Assembly (NCBI GenBank): GCA_951812925.1
Contig: OX638368.1
Coordinates: 82,256,909 to 82,320,908, forward strand
Source: Calliopum simillimum
Lineage: Eukaryota; Arthropoda; Insecta; Diptera; Lauxaniidae
Reading direction: 5' to 3'
DNA: 64,000 nucleotides
Shown here one piece after another: positions 21,521 through 32,479 of this stretch (the stretch's first letter is position 1; each line of letters opens with the position of its first letter). The translations under genes and the position numbers were made by a program. The notes under the pieces were generated by a model. The model was given only the letters and a program-made list of their open reading frames with translations. It was not told the origin of the DNA and ran no database searches.

Positions 21521-22619
21521 TTGGGTGCACAACTTAAAAACCGGAATTTTTTAGCGAAATTTGATGCTTTATTGTGGAAAAATGTTACAATATATTTTAT
21601 TCAAAGTATTGTCCATTGGAAGCTACAACATTTCCCCATCTTTCAGGCAATTTATGAATTCCATCCCAAAAAAATTGCGCCGGCTTGGCGGCCAAAAATG
21701 AATCGAGCCAATTTTCGATATCTTGAACTTAAGTGAACCGTATTTCTGATAGGGCATTCTGCATCGATCGAAACAAATGGTAGTCAGATGGTGCAAGGTC
21801 TGGGCTATAAAGCGGGTGAGGCAAAATTTCCCATCCGTAGTTTTCCAGATAATTTTTGATTGGGGCAGCAATATGTGGTCGAGCGTTATCGTGGTGGAAA
21901 ATGATTGACTCGTGTCTGGTTACATACGTTGGCCGCTCTGCCTAGATTTTTTGCTTCAATCGGATCAATTGTTGACGATAGAGTTGAGCATTAATGGTTT
22001 GGCCACCTGGCAACAGCTCATAATGGATCACACCTAGCTGGTCCCACCAAATACAGAGCATTACCTTCGAAGCGTGAATATTTGGCTTCGGCTGTGATGG
22101 GCCGGCCTCACCTTTCTTGACATACGCTGTTTTGCGCTTGGGATTATCGTAATGGATCCACTTCTCATCGCCAGTGACAAAACGATGCAAAAAACCCTTC
22201 CTTTTGTGGCGTTCAAGCAGCATTGTGGACATCAAAAATCGGCGTTCGACGTCCCTTGGCTTCAACTCGTATGGCACCCAATTTCCCATCTTTTGAAAAA
22301 TTCCCAAGGCTTTCAAGCGTCTGGAAATTGTTGCTCGATCAACTTCCAATGGTTCTGCAAGTTCTTTTTGCGTTTGACATGAATCTTGATAGAGTAATGC
22401 CTCCAATTCTTCATCCTCAAACTTTTTCGGCTGACCAGGACGTTCTTTGCCTTCGACATCAAAATCACAAGCAAACTATGACTTTCCGCAGTAGTTTTCT
22501 TTGCAAAAAAATGACCCAGCAGTACCTTCAAAATGACATATATATAAAATTCGAGCTTTCACGATATTTGTTAGTCGGACATCCACCGTCAAATTCCGGT
22601 TTATAAGTTGTACACCCAA
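21521..22619 (-). mobile_element. mariner transposon, copy 1
   Basis: Terminal inverted repeats TTGGGTGCACAACTTA..AACCGGAATTT and its inverse ending CACCCAA are flanked by the TA target (21519-21520 and 22620-22621). It is inserted in repeat R. A relative at 34685-35582 shares more than 90% of its sequence by eye. It carries a damaged minus-strand transposase. Confidence 0.92.
21597..22531 (-). pseudogene. mariner transposase, inactivated
   Basis: The central frame (21942-22406) contains the helix-turn-helix block QKELAEPLEVDRATISRRLK, then WVPYELKPRDVERR, the first catalytic Asp in FVTGDEKWIHYDNPKRK, and KVMLCIWWDQLGVIHYELL. After a frame break, HHDNARPHIAA gives the second Asp. [13 protein letters not shown] follows with the third (DD34D signature), then QFFWDGIHKLPERWGNVVAS and the stop near 21597. 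Damage: the N-terminal HFFAKKTTAESH block runs directly into a different frame, losing the segment present in copy 2. There are frameshifts at about 22406 and 21942, and a TAA after SEIRFT that copy 2 shares in the same place. Confidence 0.9.
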
Positions 22620-22631
22620 TATATTTATATA

Positions 22632-22832
22632 TCACGGTGATTTTTAAAAAATTTTAATATTTTTAAACAACACCAGCGATTTTTTTCAGGGATAATGTTG
22701 GGGGACCCTTCCAGTGTCAAAATCCGTGGACCGCGTAATCGAACGTCCAGACATTTTTTTTTCGACATTTTTTTAACGATTTTTTGAGTATGTCTCGGTG
22801 TTTATATACATATTATGTACATACGTGTATCT
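22632..22832. repeat. solo end of CACGG palindromic element
   Basis: It starts CACGGTGATTTTTAAAAAAT and follows the end arm of the elements at 2132 and 7155 (GGGATAATGTTGGGGGACCC, AATCGAACGTCCAG) through the start of the TATATACATATTATG stretch, then stops. It is diverged more than the other two. Confidence 0.8.
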
Positions 22833-22837
22833 AGGCT

Positions 22838-24172
22838 GAAAGTTCATTCAATTTTATGAATATTTGCCCAAGGAACCATACCTCTACGTTCAACTTTAGT
22901 TCGGCGCATTTTCGATTGAAAATTTTACCTTACGTTTAATATTTAGTACCTGGAGACCGATCCCTGCTCGGTCAGCAATCTAATCTTCTTATTTTAGTCG
23001 ATATTTTTATTCATAGTTATTTTTTGTTATGAAACTTGTTTGTTTTCACTTCTAACGGTCATGCTTTCAAAATTATAAATAAACCGATGAGAATAATAAT
23101 AAGAAAAAACTCGGAAAGCATCGAATGGTATAGAAAAAAATCAGAAACTCAAATTTTTTTTTGGTGAAATAGAATGCCCTTAAATAAATAAATGGGATAT
23201 GCCACGCACCCAAAATATTTCGTCTTTTGTATGGTGGCTGAAATGTCGTATCTACAAAGGATCATATCTCGGAAAATAAGAATCCTATTGGAAAAATCCG
23301 AAAGGATATTTGGATCAGGAAGAGTGTAGCTATTCGATGCTATTAATAAAAAAGAATTTGACCTTTTCTTGTAGCTACGCTGTAAGACTGAACACAGCGT
23401 TATATTCAAGTTCAAGCAGGGATATTTCAAAATCTTGCAGGTATAATGACAGTTCTGCTGATTTAGACGGATTCAGCGTCAAAAAGAACATAAGAATGCA
23501 TATAAGAATTAAACAGTTCATTCCATTTTTTTTTTGTGCCTAAGTTATTAACCAAAATTTTTATTTTGATAAAAAAGCGAGCGTGGCAATTATTAAACAA
23601 AGCCTTCTTTTTGTTATGCTTTAGATACTCCTGATCCAGATTCGCATACCAAATTTCATCAAAATATGTTGTATCATTTGCGAGAAATAGCATTTAATGT
23701 GTTTTACTTGTATGGGAGGTTCCACGCGCACTTTCGCTATTTTGCTTACTTTCAGATCGTAGGTGCCTAATGGCAAGTAGACTCCCTACAGTTAAATTCA
23801 GAAAGATTGTTTTAGCAGTTTTCTTTTCATAGCGCATTATATTTTTGTGGGTGGATTTTGACTCGTTTATTTTGAAATCGGTTATTTGACCGATATAATT
23901 TTTTGGAATAAATATAATCAATTCCACGCTATCAAGTAAACTTTTCGTAAAAACAGAACCCAATTTAATTGATTACTGAGAAAATACCAGCCAAAACATA
24001 TTATGATATTACTTTTGTCTCTATAAGAATTTTGAAAATTAAGCATAAAAATAAATATTAAACGCAAGGTAAAATTTTCAATAGAAAATGTACCGAACTA
24101 AAGTTGAACGTAGAGGTATGGTTCCTTGGGCAAATATTCATAGAATTGAATGAACTTTCAGCCTAGGTTGGT
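22838..24172. repeat. fold-back family D, copy interrupted by repeat R
   Basis: The ends are mirror images: CTAGGCTGAAAGTTCATTCA at 22838 and TGAATGAACTTTCAGCCTAG ending about 24170. Between the left arm (to about 22942) and the rest (from about 23856) lies a copy of repeat R, so R jumped into D. D hallmarks are TTCCTTGGGCAAATATTCAT and GGTTATTTGACCGATATAAT. Confidence 0.7.
22943..23855. repeat. dispersed repeat R, copy 3 (truncated)
   Basis: It starts AGTACCTGGAGACCGATCCC and has the same order of blocks as copies 1 and 2. It ends at TTTTTGTGGGTGG, before the second half of the duplication. Confidence 0.75.
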
Positions 24173-24199
24173 GTTTGTTTGAAAATATTTATCGAAAAA

Positions 24200-24600
24200 T
24201 ATGAATCGTTTATTTTGAAAGTCGGTCATAATAATCGGCTATTTGACCTATATCACTTTTTTAAATATATAGCATCAATTCCACACTATGAAGTAAACTT
24301 TTTATGTAAGCAGAACCCAATTTAATTGATTAATGACAGAATACCAGCCAAATCATATAAAGACATTACTTTTGTCTTTATAAAAATTTTTAAAATTTAG
24401 TATGAAAGTAAAAAAAAAATATTAATGAAAGGTAAAATTTTCGATCAAGAATGCGCCGAACTAAAGTTGAACGCAGAGGTATAGTTCCTTGGGCAAATAT
24501 TCATAGAATTAAATGAACTTTCACATAGGGGGGTAGCCGAGGTCGATAAAATTTCGTCCATACAATTTGGCCCACCCTCATATTTATATATTTAAAAACA
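24200..24600. repeat. fold-back family D, half copy
   Basis: This runs from the ATGAATCGTTTATTTTGAAA region through GGCTATTTGACCTATATCAC and CCTTGGGCAAATATTCATAG to GGCCCACCCTCA. It matches the right half and right end of the complete D element at 50183-50829. Confidence 0.75.
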
Positions 24601-24767
24601 TACAATTTTAGCTCGTATGAGAAGAAAAGATAAAATCTAAATTGCAATAGATATTACCGCCGAAGTAAAATAATTTGTTAGTGGATGAATATAATTAGCC
24701 ATAATTCAGGTGAGTTTTTTATTTGTTGGAGTGTGTTTTTATAAAATAACCTAATTGTTTAAAAACT

Positions 24768-25668
24768 GAAGTTCGAGTAATGTGATATAGTCCAAGTCGG
24801 GTAAAGTGATATACTATATCACATTACCCGCATACAATATCGCATTACCTACATTTATTAAATATTATTTAAAACAATTTTAGATAATATCAAAGAAAGG
24901 AAATATAACCAAATGGGTTGCGGAATCAATGAGTCAAGCTATCACGGCATTGGAAAAATTGAAAAAAGAAAAATAAAGAAGAGAACTGAGAAGAGATTCC
25001 CAGAGTTAAAATCTAAATAGGGGATGGTATTCAAAGACGGTTCCTCGGAATAAGTTTGAATTTACCGAGCTCCAACGATTATTAATGGGCTGAAACTCTA
25101 CATAGAATGGAAACAATATCCATTTTGTAACAAATCCTCCCAGATGGACACGAAATTTCAAACCTGGGTACAATGCTTGATAATTTGGGCTCGCAGTAAG
25201 TGTCTTACAAGACGGCAAGCAATTTGTGTGTGCGAGTCTTGCTTCTGATATTAATTAAACCAACTCATATTTTTCTTATTTACTTATATGTACATATTTT
25301 CGCTTTTAACTTTCTCTATTAATTTAACTTCCATTCGAAAATGTATTATTTTAGTTCTAGCTTAGTTAATTTTTGTTAATATATTAAGTGAATCAATCCA
25401 TACTATTGATTTAAGAATAATGTTTCTGTTATATTTCACTGTCATATCACATTATCCGCCAGTTTTATTAAGGCGTATTATTTGGCTTTTTCCAATTTTG
25501 TTAAAATATCTCCAAATTGGCTTACCGTATAGAACTCCAAAGCAGTAATATAATCAAAAACGCATAAAGAAACCATAATGCATAAAGCGGTAGCAGCTAT
25601 GCTACATAAGTAACGTGTAATTTAAAAAAAAAATGTCTATGTCACATTACCCGAAGTTACTATAATAA
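24768..25668. repeat. possible element with ACATTACCCG repeats
   Basis: The left edge GAAGTTCGAGTAATGTGATA is inverted at the right edge (GTCACATTACCCGAAGTTAC). The word ATATCACATTACCCG and variants occur about six times, including the near-perfect hairpin GGTAAAGTGATATA..CACATTACC at 24800-24828. On the plus strand 24905-25070 reads KWVAESMSQAITALEKLKKE.. and later TVPRNKFEF. This faintly resembles an HTH_psq DNA-binding start of pogo-like transposases. That reading is weak. Confidence 0.4.
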
Positions 25669-25700
25669 TTTCAAAGTTGCTTAAAAGGAAATATTCCAAC

Positions 25701-26855
25701 TAGGGCTACCAACATTTTTTCAGTAAAATATAGTATTTTTCAGAAAAAGCCTTGAAAAAATATAGTACGCTACAAAAAAATATAGTATTTCATGGAAAGA
25801 GTAAAAACTAGACAAAGATATATTTGGTACTTATTTATTTTTGTAAAAATTTTACTTTTTCTGCGATCGCCCTTCGATTTATAGATGATTTTTTTATAAA
25901 TCGACCCAAGAGAAGTCAAAAAACCTAAATCGATATCTCGCTTTGTTTAAAAAATACCAAGGCTTAAAAAATACGAGAATATTAAATAAATTTCAATAAA
26001 ATTTAGTTTTGACTAGACTTGCAGTCTAAAAGTTTTAAGTCTCAATATCACGAAAACAAGACGAGATGACGAAAGATTTTCTAAAATTTTCTAAACTTAT
26101 TTTGGGTCATTTCATGTGAAAACATTGTCAAACCAAGTAGCTACGGAAATTGCAGTACATATTGCCAAAAAGCTCACCTGGCCAATGCCACTTTTTCCGA
26201 TAGAAAATGTAGCGCTACATGGCGCACATTTTACATTATGGACGTTTTGCGGATCTTTAGTAATCCAGCCATACTCTTTTTCCCATTTAGGTTTGTATTT
26301 TTGGAGCCTTTTTGTATTTTCCGCTTCTTAGTAGGTGTTAGTGGTGCATTTAGATTTGAGGCACTTTCGTTTTCACAACTATGTACTTACCACAATTTAA
26401 TTTGACTTCAACTTTTTGACAGGAAGAGCAACCACTTAGTGAAATAATTAACTAAATTTCAAAATAAAAACGAAGCAAACACTTACTTGATTTTGTCAAT
26501 TTTGAAAAGCAGTAAGACAGGGGCGCGTTTGGTAACACGCACATAGCATAAATCGAAAGGCGCGTTCGTGAATTTTAAAAAGTGAGAAATTTGTTTAATA
26601 TAACTTTCGGTATTTCAAAACTAAAGATGTGTTTTTGTGGACACTTTATCCGTGTTTGTAGAAATACATTCTGATTAACGTATGGAAAAGCAATAACTAC
26701 TGTACTTTACTTAACACAGAAAAATATAGTACGGTCATCATAAATATAGTATAAATATAGCATTTTTGCGTACTATATATTTATTCAACAGTATATAGTA
26801 CGCAAACCCGGAATATAGTACAATACTATATATTATAGTACGGTTGGCAACCCTA
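25701..26855 (-). mobile_element. hAT transposon, 1155 bp, with 8-bp duplication
   Basis: Terminal repeats TAGGGCTACCAAC and GTTGGCAACCCTA are inverse. The 8-bp target duplication ATTCCAAC is perfect (25693-25700 and 26856-26863). Both ends are rich in ATATAGTA words (tens of bp), which probably serve as subterminal transposase sites. Inside is one exon of a transposase on the minus strand. The rest of the transposase is missing, so it is non-autonomous. Confidence 0.92.
26178..26327 (-). pseudogene. BED-type zinc finger exon of hAT transposase
   Basis: Fifty codons are open: a basic start, then QKYKPKWEKEYGWIT, NVKCAPCSATFSIGKSG and IGQ. The W-x-K-E-Y/F-x-W start, C-x2-C pair and SIGxxGxxQ are those of the BED-like finger at the N-terminus of hAT transposases. 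The exon ends exactly at CAG|GTGAGC, a good splice donor. The second half of the finger (the histidines) is therefore expected in the next exon, which I cannot find before the element ends. No in-frame ATG is present; a stop lies at 26328-26330. Confidence 0.7.
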
Positions 26856-27010
26856 ATTCCAACTGTACCGTAGTAAAACTTATCAAACAGAATAGTAAAA
26901 ACTTTTTCTTTGTGTTTAGCATCGGAAAAGATTTGAACTGGAACAACCAGTCGTCTTGTTTTAGTTACGTAAGGTGTAATATATGCGCATATTAGCCATT
27001 AGCACGACGC

Positions 27011-27456
27011 ACAGTGCGGCCAAAACACAAAAAGATGGAATCAATTGAAATTTTCAATTAATTGACTTATCATTGAGCTTTTACACTGAGAAGATTATAA
27101 CTTATTGTGGTGTGCAAATAAATGTGGTTTTTTGGACATGTTTTTTTTTTCCACAGTAATTGATTAGTTTTTATTTCCACTGAAGTTATTGAAAATTCTA
27201 GGCAAAATTATTTACATACGTGAGTTTTTTCTAACTTCTTTATGAAATGCAAAATTTATTCTGAAAATTCTTAACTGTTACTTTGAAATTCCATTTTATA
27301 ACAATCAAATAATTTTTTTTTTTTTCATATAAGTATACATGATTATAAAGACCATATATTCAAAATTATTTGTGTGAAATTTCAAAATTTTTCTGCAGCG
27401 GATAAAAAAGTTACAGACTTTCAAGACGCCTAACCTCATTTCGCCCCATAGTGCGC
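27011..27456. mobile_element. Transib-like MITE (CACAGTG / CATAGTG ends)
   Basis: The left end is CACAGTGCGGCCAAAAC. The right end, inverted, is CACTATGGGGCGAAAT. Both begin CAC(A/T)(G/A)TG like Transib termini, and the left end contains the RSS heptamer CACAGTG. The flanks are GC-rich (CGACG, CGCCC) but do not form a clean 5-bp duplication. Compare 56867-57917. Confidence 0.45.
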
Positions 27457-28010
27457 CCCCCTAAGTTTTGTTCTTCTAGTTTGCTCATCATTTACATTTG
27501 GCGTTAGTATTTTGATATGCACCACCTATAAAATGGTATTTTCGTATTATTTAAACCACTTTATTAATTTGTTGATGATTTAATCCAATCTCTCCCAAAT
27601 ATAGGTTTCTAACTTAGAGGACAAGCTTCGTTTTCATTATGGGTTCAGTAGAAGTACGAATTGATCTCTGAATCCTTCAAATTTTAGCCCGAAAGTTATC
27701 TTGTCGTTTTATTTTAGTAATTTCTAATTTTTTTGTGTCATGTGCCAATGCCATCAGTTTCTTAAGGTTCAATTACTAAATATTTACTTCTAACTGGAGG
27801 CCTAAAATCTGCTACTGCTGACTTGACCGTAGTACTATCGCGTGTTACAGAGCTTTGGGCCATCTGGAATATTATTAAATGTGCAATTCTTTTTTTTTTA
27901 ATCCTTTGACGAGCACTTTATTTAAGAAATTAAATCTTACCATCATGCACTATGACTATATGTAGCTAAGATAACGCATGAGGATGTATCTACCACCATG
28001 ATGCTTTTTA
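27457..28010. other. no gene seen
   Basis: AT-rich sequence without repeats or frames that I can support. Confidence 0.4.
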
Positions 28011-28570
28011 TATTCACTTTATTCTTCCGTTTGTAACGCGGAGAAGGAGGCGTGGCAGGTATAAAAAGTGTATATATTCTTGATCAGCTTCATTCCCAGA
28101 GTCGATATAGCGATGTCCGTCTGTCTGTCTGTCCGTTGAAATCATTTTAATATTTTTTGCGAGCAAGATTCGATGAAATTTGGTACATTGCCTCTGTCGT
28201 AAAAACTAGCTCGAGTTATTGAAAATAAACAAAATTGGGCAACTTACACGTCTACCGCCCATACAAAAAATATATTAAAAATGCAACTTTAGGAGTTGAT
28301 TTTCACGACAATGCAAACGTAATACAATTCAATACTAAGGGCAGCAGGAGCAAGCTCTGAGCAAAAACTAGGGGAACTCGAAGCAGAGGGCGTGGTACCT
28401 CTCATATCAGCGAAGGATCCAAAAAGCTATGCTGAAAGCGTTGTTTTGAGATAATCCAACCAAATTTCACTCAAACACTGAGAACAGTTAGTAAAAGATC
28501 TGAACGAAAGCTCAAAGGTCGTGGCAACTACCGTACAAACAACATTTTTAAAATACTGCAGTTTAGGGTA
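28011..28570. repeat. dispersed repeat P, copy 1
   Basis: It starts near ACGCGGAGAAGGAGGCGTGG and contains TTCTTGATCAGCTTCATTCC and TCGATATAGCGATGTCCGTC followed by (TGTC)n. Then come the GAGCAAGATTCGATGAAATT, GCCTCTGTCG and AGAGGGCGTGGTACC blocks. The same order appears at 42285-42680. Comparable words are common in fly repeats. No coding sequence is present. Confidence 0.7.
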
Positions 28571-30437
28571 TTTAAAGTTTAGCCAGGCCAAAGGTATCAC
28601 CTTCTGTATTCCCAGCGTAGCACAAGCTTACTCCATTAGTACAGACTTGAACCTTCTTCCTCGGTCAGAATGAAACTCTAGCGGGCAAATCCAGTCTCTG
28701 ACATAATTTATGTTTCTTGATCGGAAATGTGGTATAGTTCTAGTCACTTACTGGAGTAATCGAGTACCACCATGATGTACTTATTTCCTGCATTGCTGAT
28801 ACTTGATGAACCGCCATATTCATGGCTATACATAAGTTTGTTTGCAAGCTGCATGACAAGTGCAGCAGCATAAGGGTGATTTTGTTGTGTTTAAAAAAAT
28901 AACGCGTCCTTGCATAACGCATAAAATTGACCGCAAGGACATTGCGGTTAAGCCACACTAATTTAATTTGCCCAAGCAAATGTGCTGCATGTTATTGCTG
29001 TCGCTGATTATTCAATATGTTTGATTTTGAGATAATTTTTCATAAATGCAATACGCGTATCTTTGTATCTGCACATAAGAGTGAGTATCTGTAACAGCAA
29101 GTTGTTGTATTTTTGTTGCTTTGTCATTTGTTGTACTGCATGTGGTGAGTGTTGCTGCCAACGCACGCATGTACGCACGAACGCACGCACTTGTGCACAT
29201 GTCAATTGGTCTGTGCAGAGCCACTTACTCCTGGGGCTTTTTCTTGTGTGCGCGAATTTAAGATTTTAATCGCCAAAGAGCGCAGTGCAATCGCATCGAA
29301 ATTAATTCCAATTTATTGAGGTGAAATCTGTTAATTAAACAAGCCAGACCGCAGCAACATAATGTACCTAATTCGTAAGTAGTAGCAGCAGCAACAACAG
29401 TCGCGATTTATTGGAGGCAACGAGCATCGATTGCGTAAAATCGGATTAAAGTCAATTGCGAGAAAATGCGACATAAGTGCGCAGATAAAGCCAACAAAAT
29501 ATGAATACCCGATAAACATTTTAATGCTGAGCAAATACCTAATTCAGCAACTTAAGAAACTTAGAATCCCAAGTGGTTGTGACCAAAATCGCAAGGCAAT
29601 TTCTATCATCTTGAGGTATTAAAAAATCCGCGAATGAAATTTCCAATTTGTTTCTCAATCTTAAAGTTAATTTAGCCATTGACTTCAGGTTTTTTAATTT
29701 ATTTAAAATGCGATCTAGCAATAAGTTAACTAAATTTGCACACCCCATCCTACCGCAGCTGGAGAGGCTCTAAAGCTCGCTCGCTGTTTGCTACCCTATG
29801 CCATACGCTGTTTGTTGCTCATCGACACAATAAGTTTCGTGTGCTTTGACCTCGCGTATTTTATGCTGAGAATCAGGACGGCATGACAGACAAAATGGCA
29901 AATAGCCAGATAGGCAGACAGATCGATAGACAGACAGACGGACGGATAATTCGTAAGACGAACATTTTCAGAGCAGTGCGCTGTTTCGATTGCGCTAAGG
30001 CTAAAAATAGCAATGCGCCATTCTGAAATTATTAAGCTGGCCATCCATAATAAATCCGAGTCTCGGCTACGAATGGGAGTCAACAATCTCGATGAGTTCA
30101 TCTGCCAATAAAGCTTCCCTTCGACTTCAACTGCGATTAGTTGTTGTTGCTGTTATTATATTGTAGTTGCTGCACTTCACTGTACTCTCGGTATCTACAT
30201 ATATCTGGACATTGTTGTTGTCCAAGTAGTGTAATGTATCTGCGTGCTGGGCGCTCAGATTGCAATTTGGCGGACAAGAAATGTGTTACAACAACAACAA
30301 CAGCAACAATAACAATAGCAACAAGGGCAAAAAAAGTGTTGTGTTAATGCAGCGCAAAAATGAAATTTTTATCATTTTGATTATGCGAGGAAATCTACGA
30401 ATAGCAATGAAATGAAATTATCTAAGTCAGCGCTGTC
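28571..30437. other. unique stretch with CAA/GTT triplets
   Basis: Typical fly intergenic or intronic DNA. It has short CAA and GTT runs (30130-30160, 30286-30325), an ACGCACGC stretch at 29161-29190 and a CAGACAGACAGACGGACGG run at 29919-29944. Several overlapping short frames exist on both strands. None has a domain. Confidence 0.5.
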
Positions 30438-30623
30438 AAAGTTCATATGTGACCATCCAGTGGAAAAGGTTCCTTATCTTCCCAAAACAAATAACCCGTT
30501 TTTATGTTTTTTCTAAAAATACATACAATTTGAAATAAAACGACACCTAGATCACTGAAAAATTCCAAAAATTGACTGAGTTATGGCGTTTTGAAATCGT
30601 AAAATGAAAAACTCAAGTTTGGA

Positions 30624-31359
30624 GATATGACGAAATCAACAAATACAAGCAAAGTTACGTTGCAAAATTGCTGTATCATCCTAATCCATTGGCACGGAGG
30701 TTAAAAAATTTAGACAATTTCTCGAGACTAAAAAGAAAGGATCGTCCTGCTATGAATATCGTTAGCAATTAGCTATGTTAAGCTGACTGAATTCTAAATT
30801 TTGTATGCAGCCGGTATCTGGCGCGTACTTTTTTCTATGCAGCCGGTATCTGGCGCGTACTTTTCTCTATGCAGCCGGTATCTGGCGCGTACTTTTTTCT
30901 ATGCAGCCGGTATCTGGCGCGTACTTTTCTCTATGCAGCCGGTATCTGGCGCGTACTTTTTTCTATGCAGCCGGTATCTGGCGCGTACTTTTCTCTATGC
31001 AGCCGGTATCTGGCGCGTACTCTTTCTTATATTTCTTATTCCTGCTTCACATGCAGCCGGAACTACTGGCGCTAATTTGTATGGAGCTCTTTTCATTCAA
31101 ACATCCTGCTAGGCGGGCGGCATGTTTGTGAGAAGACTGAACGTACAACAACTGCGTTCTTCTGCGCGTTTACCGAACTCCTAGGATGTACAAGTCCCTA
31201 TTAACTCTGGAGACACATTGAACACAAAATTATATATAAGATTAATTATGTATAATAATGTTATTTAGGATTAAGATTTTTAAACTTATTGTTAGTCTCC
31301 TTAGATGAGAAGATTCAATAAATGATTTCAAGCATTAAAAAAAAAAAAAAAAAAAAAAA
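30624..31359 (+). mobile_element. retroposed polyadenylated transcript
   Basis: The 3' end has AATAAA at 31317-31322, 14 nt, then 23 A's (31337-31359). The direct repeat AAGTTTGGAG flanks both sides (30614-30623 and 31358-31367), the mark of LINE-mediated insertion. The body contains the 32-bp minisatellite at 30805-31028. I cannot name the source transcript. It could be a host mRNA, a long non-coding RNA or a truncated LINE 3' end. Confidence 0.75.
30805..31028 (+). repeat. 32-bp minisatellite, 7 units
   Basis: The unit is ATGCAGCCGGTATCTGGCGC, GTACTTTTTTCT. Seven units are exact except that TTTTTTCT and TTTTCTCT alternate, so the true higher-order unit is 64 bp. A degenerate partial unit follows at 31051 (ATGCAGCCGGAACTACTGGC). 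Because 32 is not a multiple of 3, all plus frames stay open and give the same protein in rotation. These frames are not evidence for a gene. Confidence 0.95.
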
Positions 31360-31671
31360 GTTTGGAGTTATCGAAGTTCAAAATTTGTCAATTATCAATT
31401 TATGCAGGGTAGAGTTTCGGTACGACCGCTTTTATTGGTAGTTGTAATTTAATAATCGATCTCACATCAGTTGTAAAATGTCCAGAACATGTCTAAGCAC
31501 TGAATTCCATCTCAAACTGAAAATTGTTAAAATTTACCCTTTCTCTAATTTTAAGCTGTTCTACTAAATTTTGTGAGCGAAGGTAAGGTACCTTTTCCAC
31601 TGGACGGTCACATATCGTCGGCTGAGTATTATTTTGCCGTAAACGCCACTTCGTTGAAAAGGCAAAAGCAC

Positions 31672-31701
31672 ATAACTTGTGTAGAGACGAGCACAAGTTA
31701 T
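31672..31701. repeat. perfect 10-bp hairpin
   Basis: ATAACTTGTG and CACAAGTTAT are separated by 10 nt, exactly where the LINE reading frame loses its homology. Confidence 0.7.
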
Positions 31702-32470
31702 CTCCTTCTATATCAATAAAAGCAGCAAGAGTAAATTCTTTATAAAAGAGAGATTTTTCAATGACAGTTACGGTATTGTGTAAAACCATATCTGTCGATT
31801 TCCCTTTCATATACGCATGTTGATCATTGAATAATCCATAAAATACTGTTTTCTCATGCAAATGGTAATCCAATAATCTCTCAAAAGTTTTTAACAAAAA
31901 TGAAGATAGACTGATGGGTCTAAAGTCCTTTGCTATTATATGGCTAGATTTCCCGGCCTTCAGAATAAAAGAAACCCCCACTTTATTCCATTCCGAGGGC
32001 AGAGAGCGGAAAAAGAGGCAACTCCTATAAATAACCTTCAACCAATTTAGAAGAGTTTCAGGGGCTTTCTGAATCATTGCTGGAATGATATGGTCGGGTC
32101 CAGAAGATTAATAAGGTGCAAAAAAACTAACTGCTAGTCTAACTTTTTCGTCAGATACTATAGTTAAAGCTGAATTGCAATCCTCGATTTAATTTCCATG
32201 TTGTGAGGCACTAGGAAAATTTTGAGAACCTAAAGGATTATTTGGAAAGTGTGTATCTAAAAGTAAATTAAGAGTGTTCTGCGTAGACTCAGTCCATGCT
32301 CCATTCGGACATTTCAAACAGTCGATGATTAAAGAAGAGTAGCAAGAAAAGTTGATAGAACCTGAATTGTCGAAAATTAAAATCGAATCTAAAAGTCTCG
32401 AAATACCTCGGAGAAACCAAAGAAATTGACAAAAGCTAACATAGAATGTGGCGTAGTCTGACAAAACCAC
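31702..32470 (-). pseudogene. LINE reverse transcriptase fragment (R1/I/LOA-like)
   Basis: The minus strand reads first LKCPNGAWTESTQNTLNLLL DTHFP (32330-32250). After a stop come ALTIVSDEKVRLAVSFFAPY and SGPDHIIPAMIQKAPETLLN (32170-32060), then LKVIYRSCLFFRSLPSEWNK, DFRPISLSSFLLKTFERLLD and QHAYMKGKSTDMVLHNTVTV, ending at TLAAFIDIEG (about 31705), the first catalytic block of the palm. Beyond that the frame leaves the family. The blocks are well kept, with only a few stops, so this is a younger relic of a different LINE group from the one at 3.2-5.1 kb. Confidence 0.85.
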
Positions 32471-32479
32471 TTACCAAAG

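Larger units (their letters stand above)
19277..22640. repeat. dispersed repeat R, copy 2 (with two insertions)
   Basis: It starts AGTACCTGGAGACCGATCCC (about 19276) and follows copy 1, including the 424-bp internal duplication (TTTCGAGTAATATTGAATC at about 20811 and TTTCGAGTAATATTAAATC at about 21235). It is interrupted by the MITE at 20154-20745 and the mariner at 21521-22619. Confidence 0.8.
30441..31612. mobile_element. element with ~28-bp inverted ends, host of a retrocopy
   Basis: CATATGTGACCATCCAGTGG, AAAAGGTTCCTTA at 30441 is inverted at 31584-31612 (TACCTTTTCCACTGGACGGT, CACATAT). After removal of the retroposed piece inside, about 440 bp remain. It adjoins the LINE at 31700. Whether the inverted ends are true transposon termini is not proven; no duplication is visible. 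Confidence 0.5.

Noticed and set aside
25006..25218. 70-codon minus-strand frame
   Set aside because: No domain; it is antisense to the weak HTH-like reading inside a repeat element.
30801..31131. Three overlapping repeat proteins rich in GIWRVLFSMQPVSGAYF
   Set aside because: All plus frames of the 32-bp minisatellite are open and equivalent.
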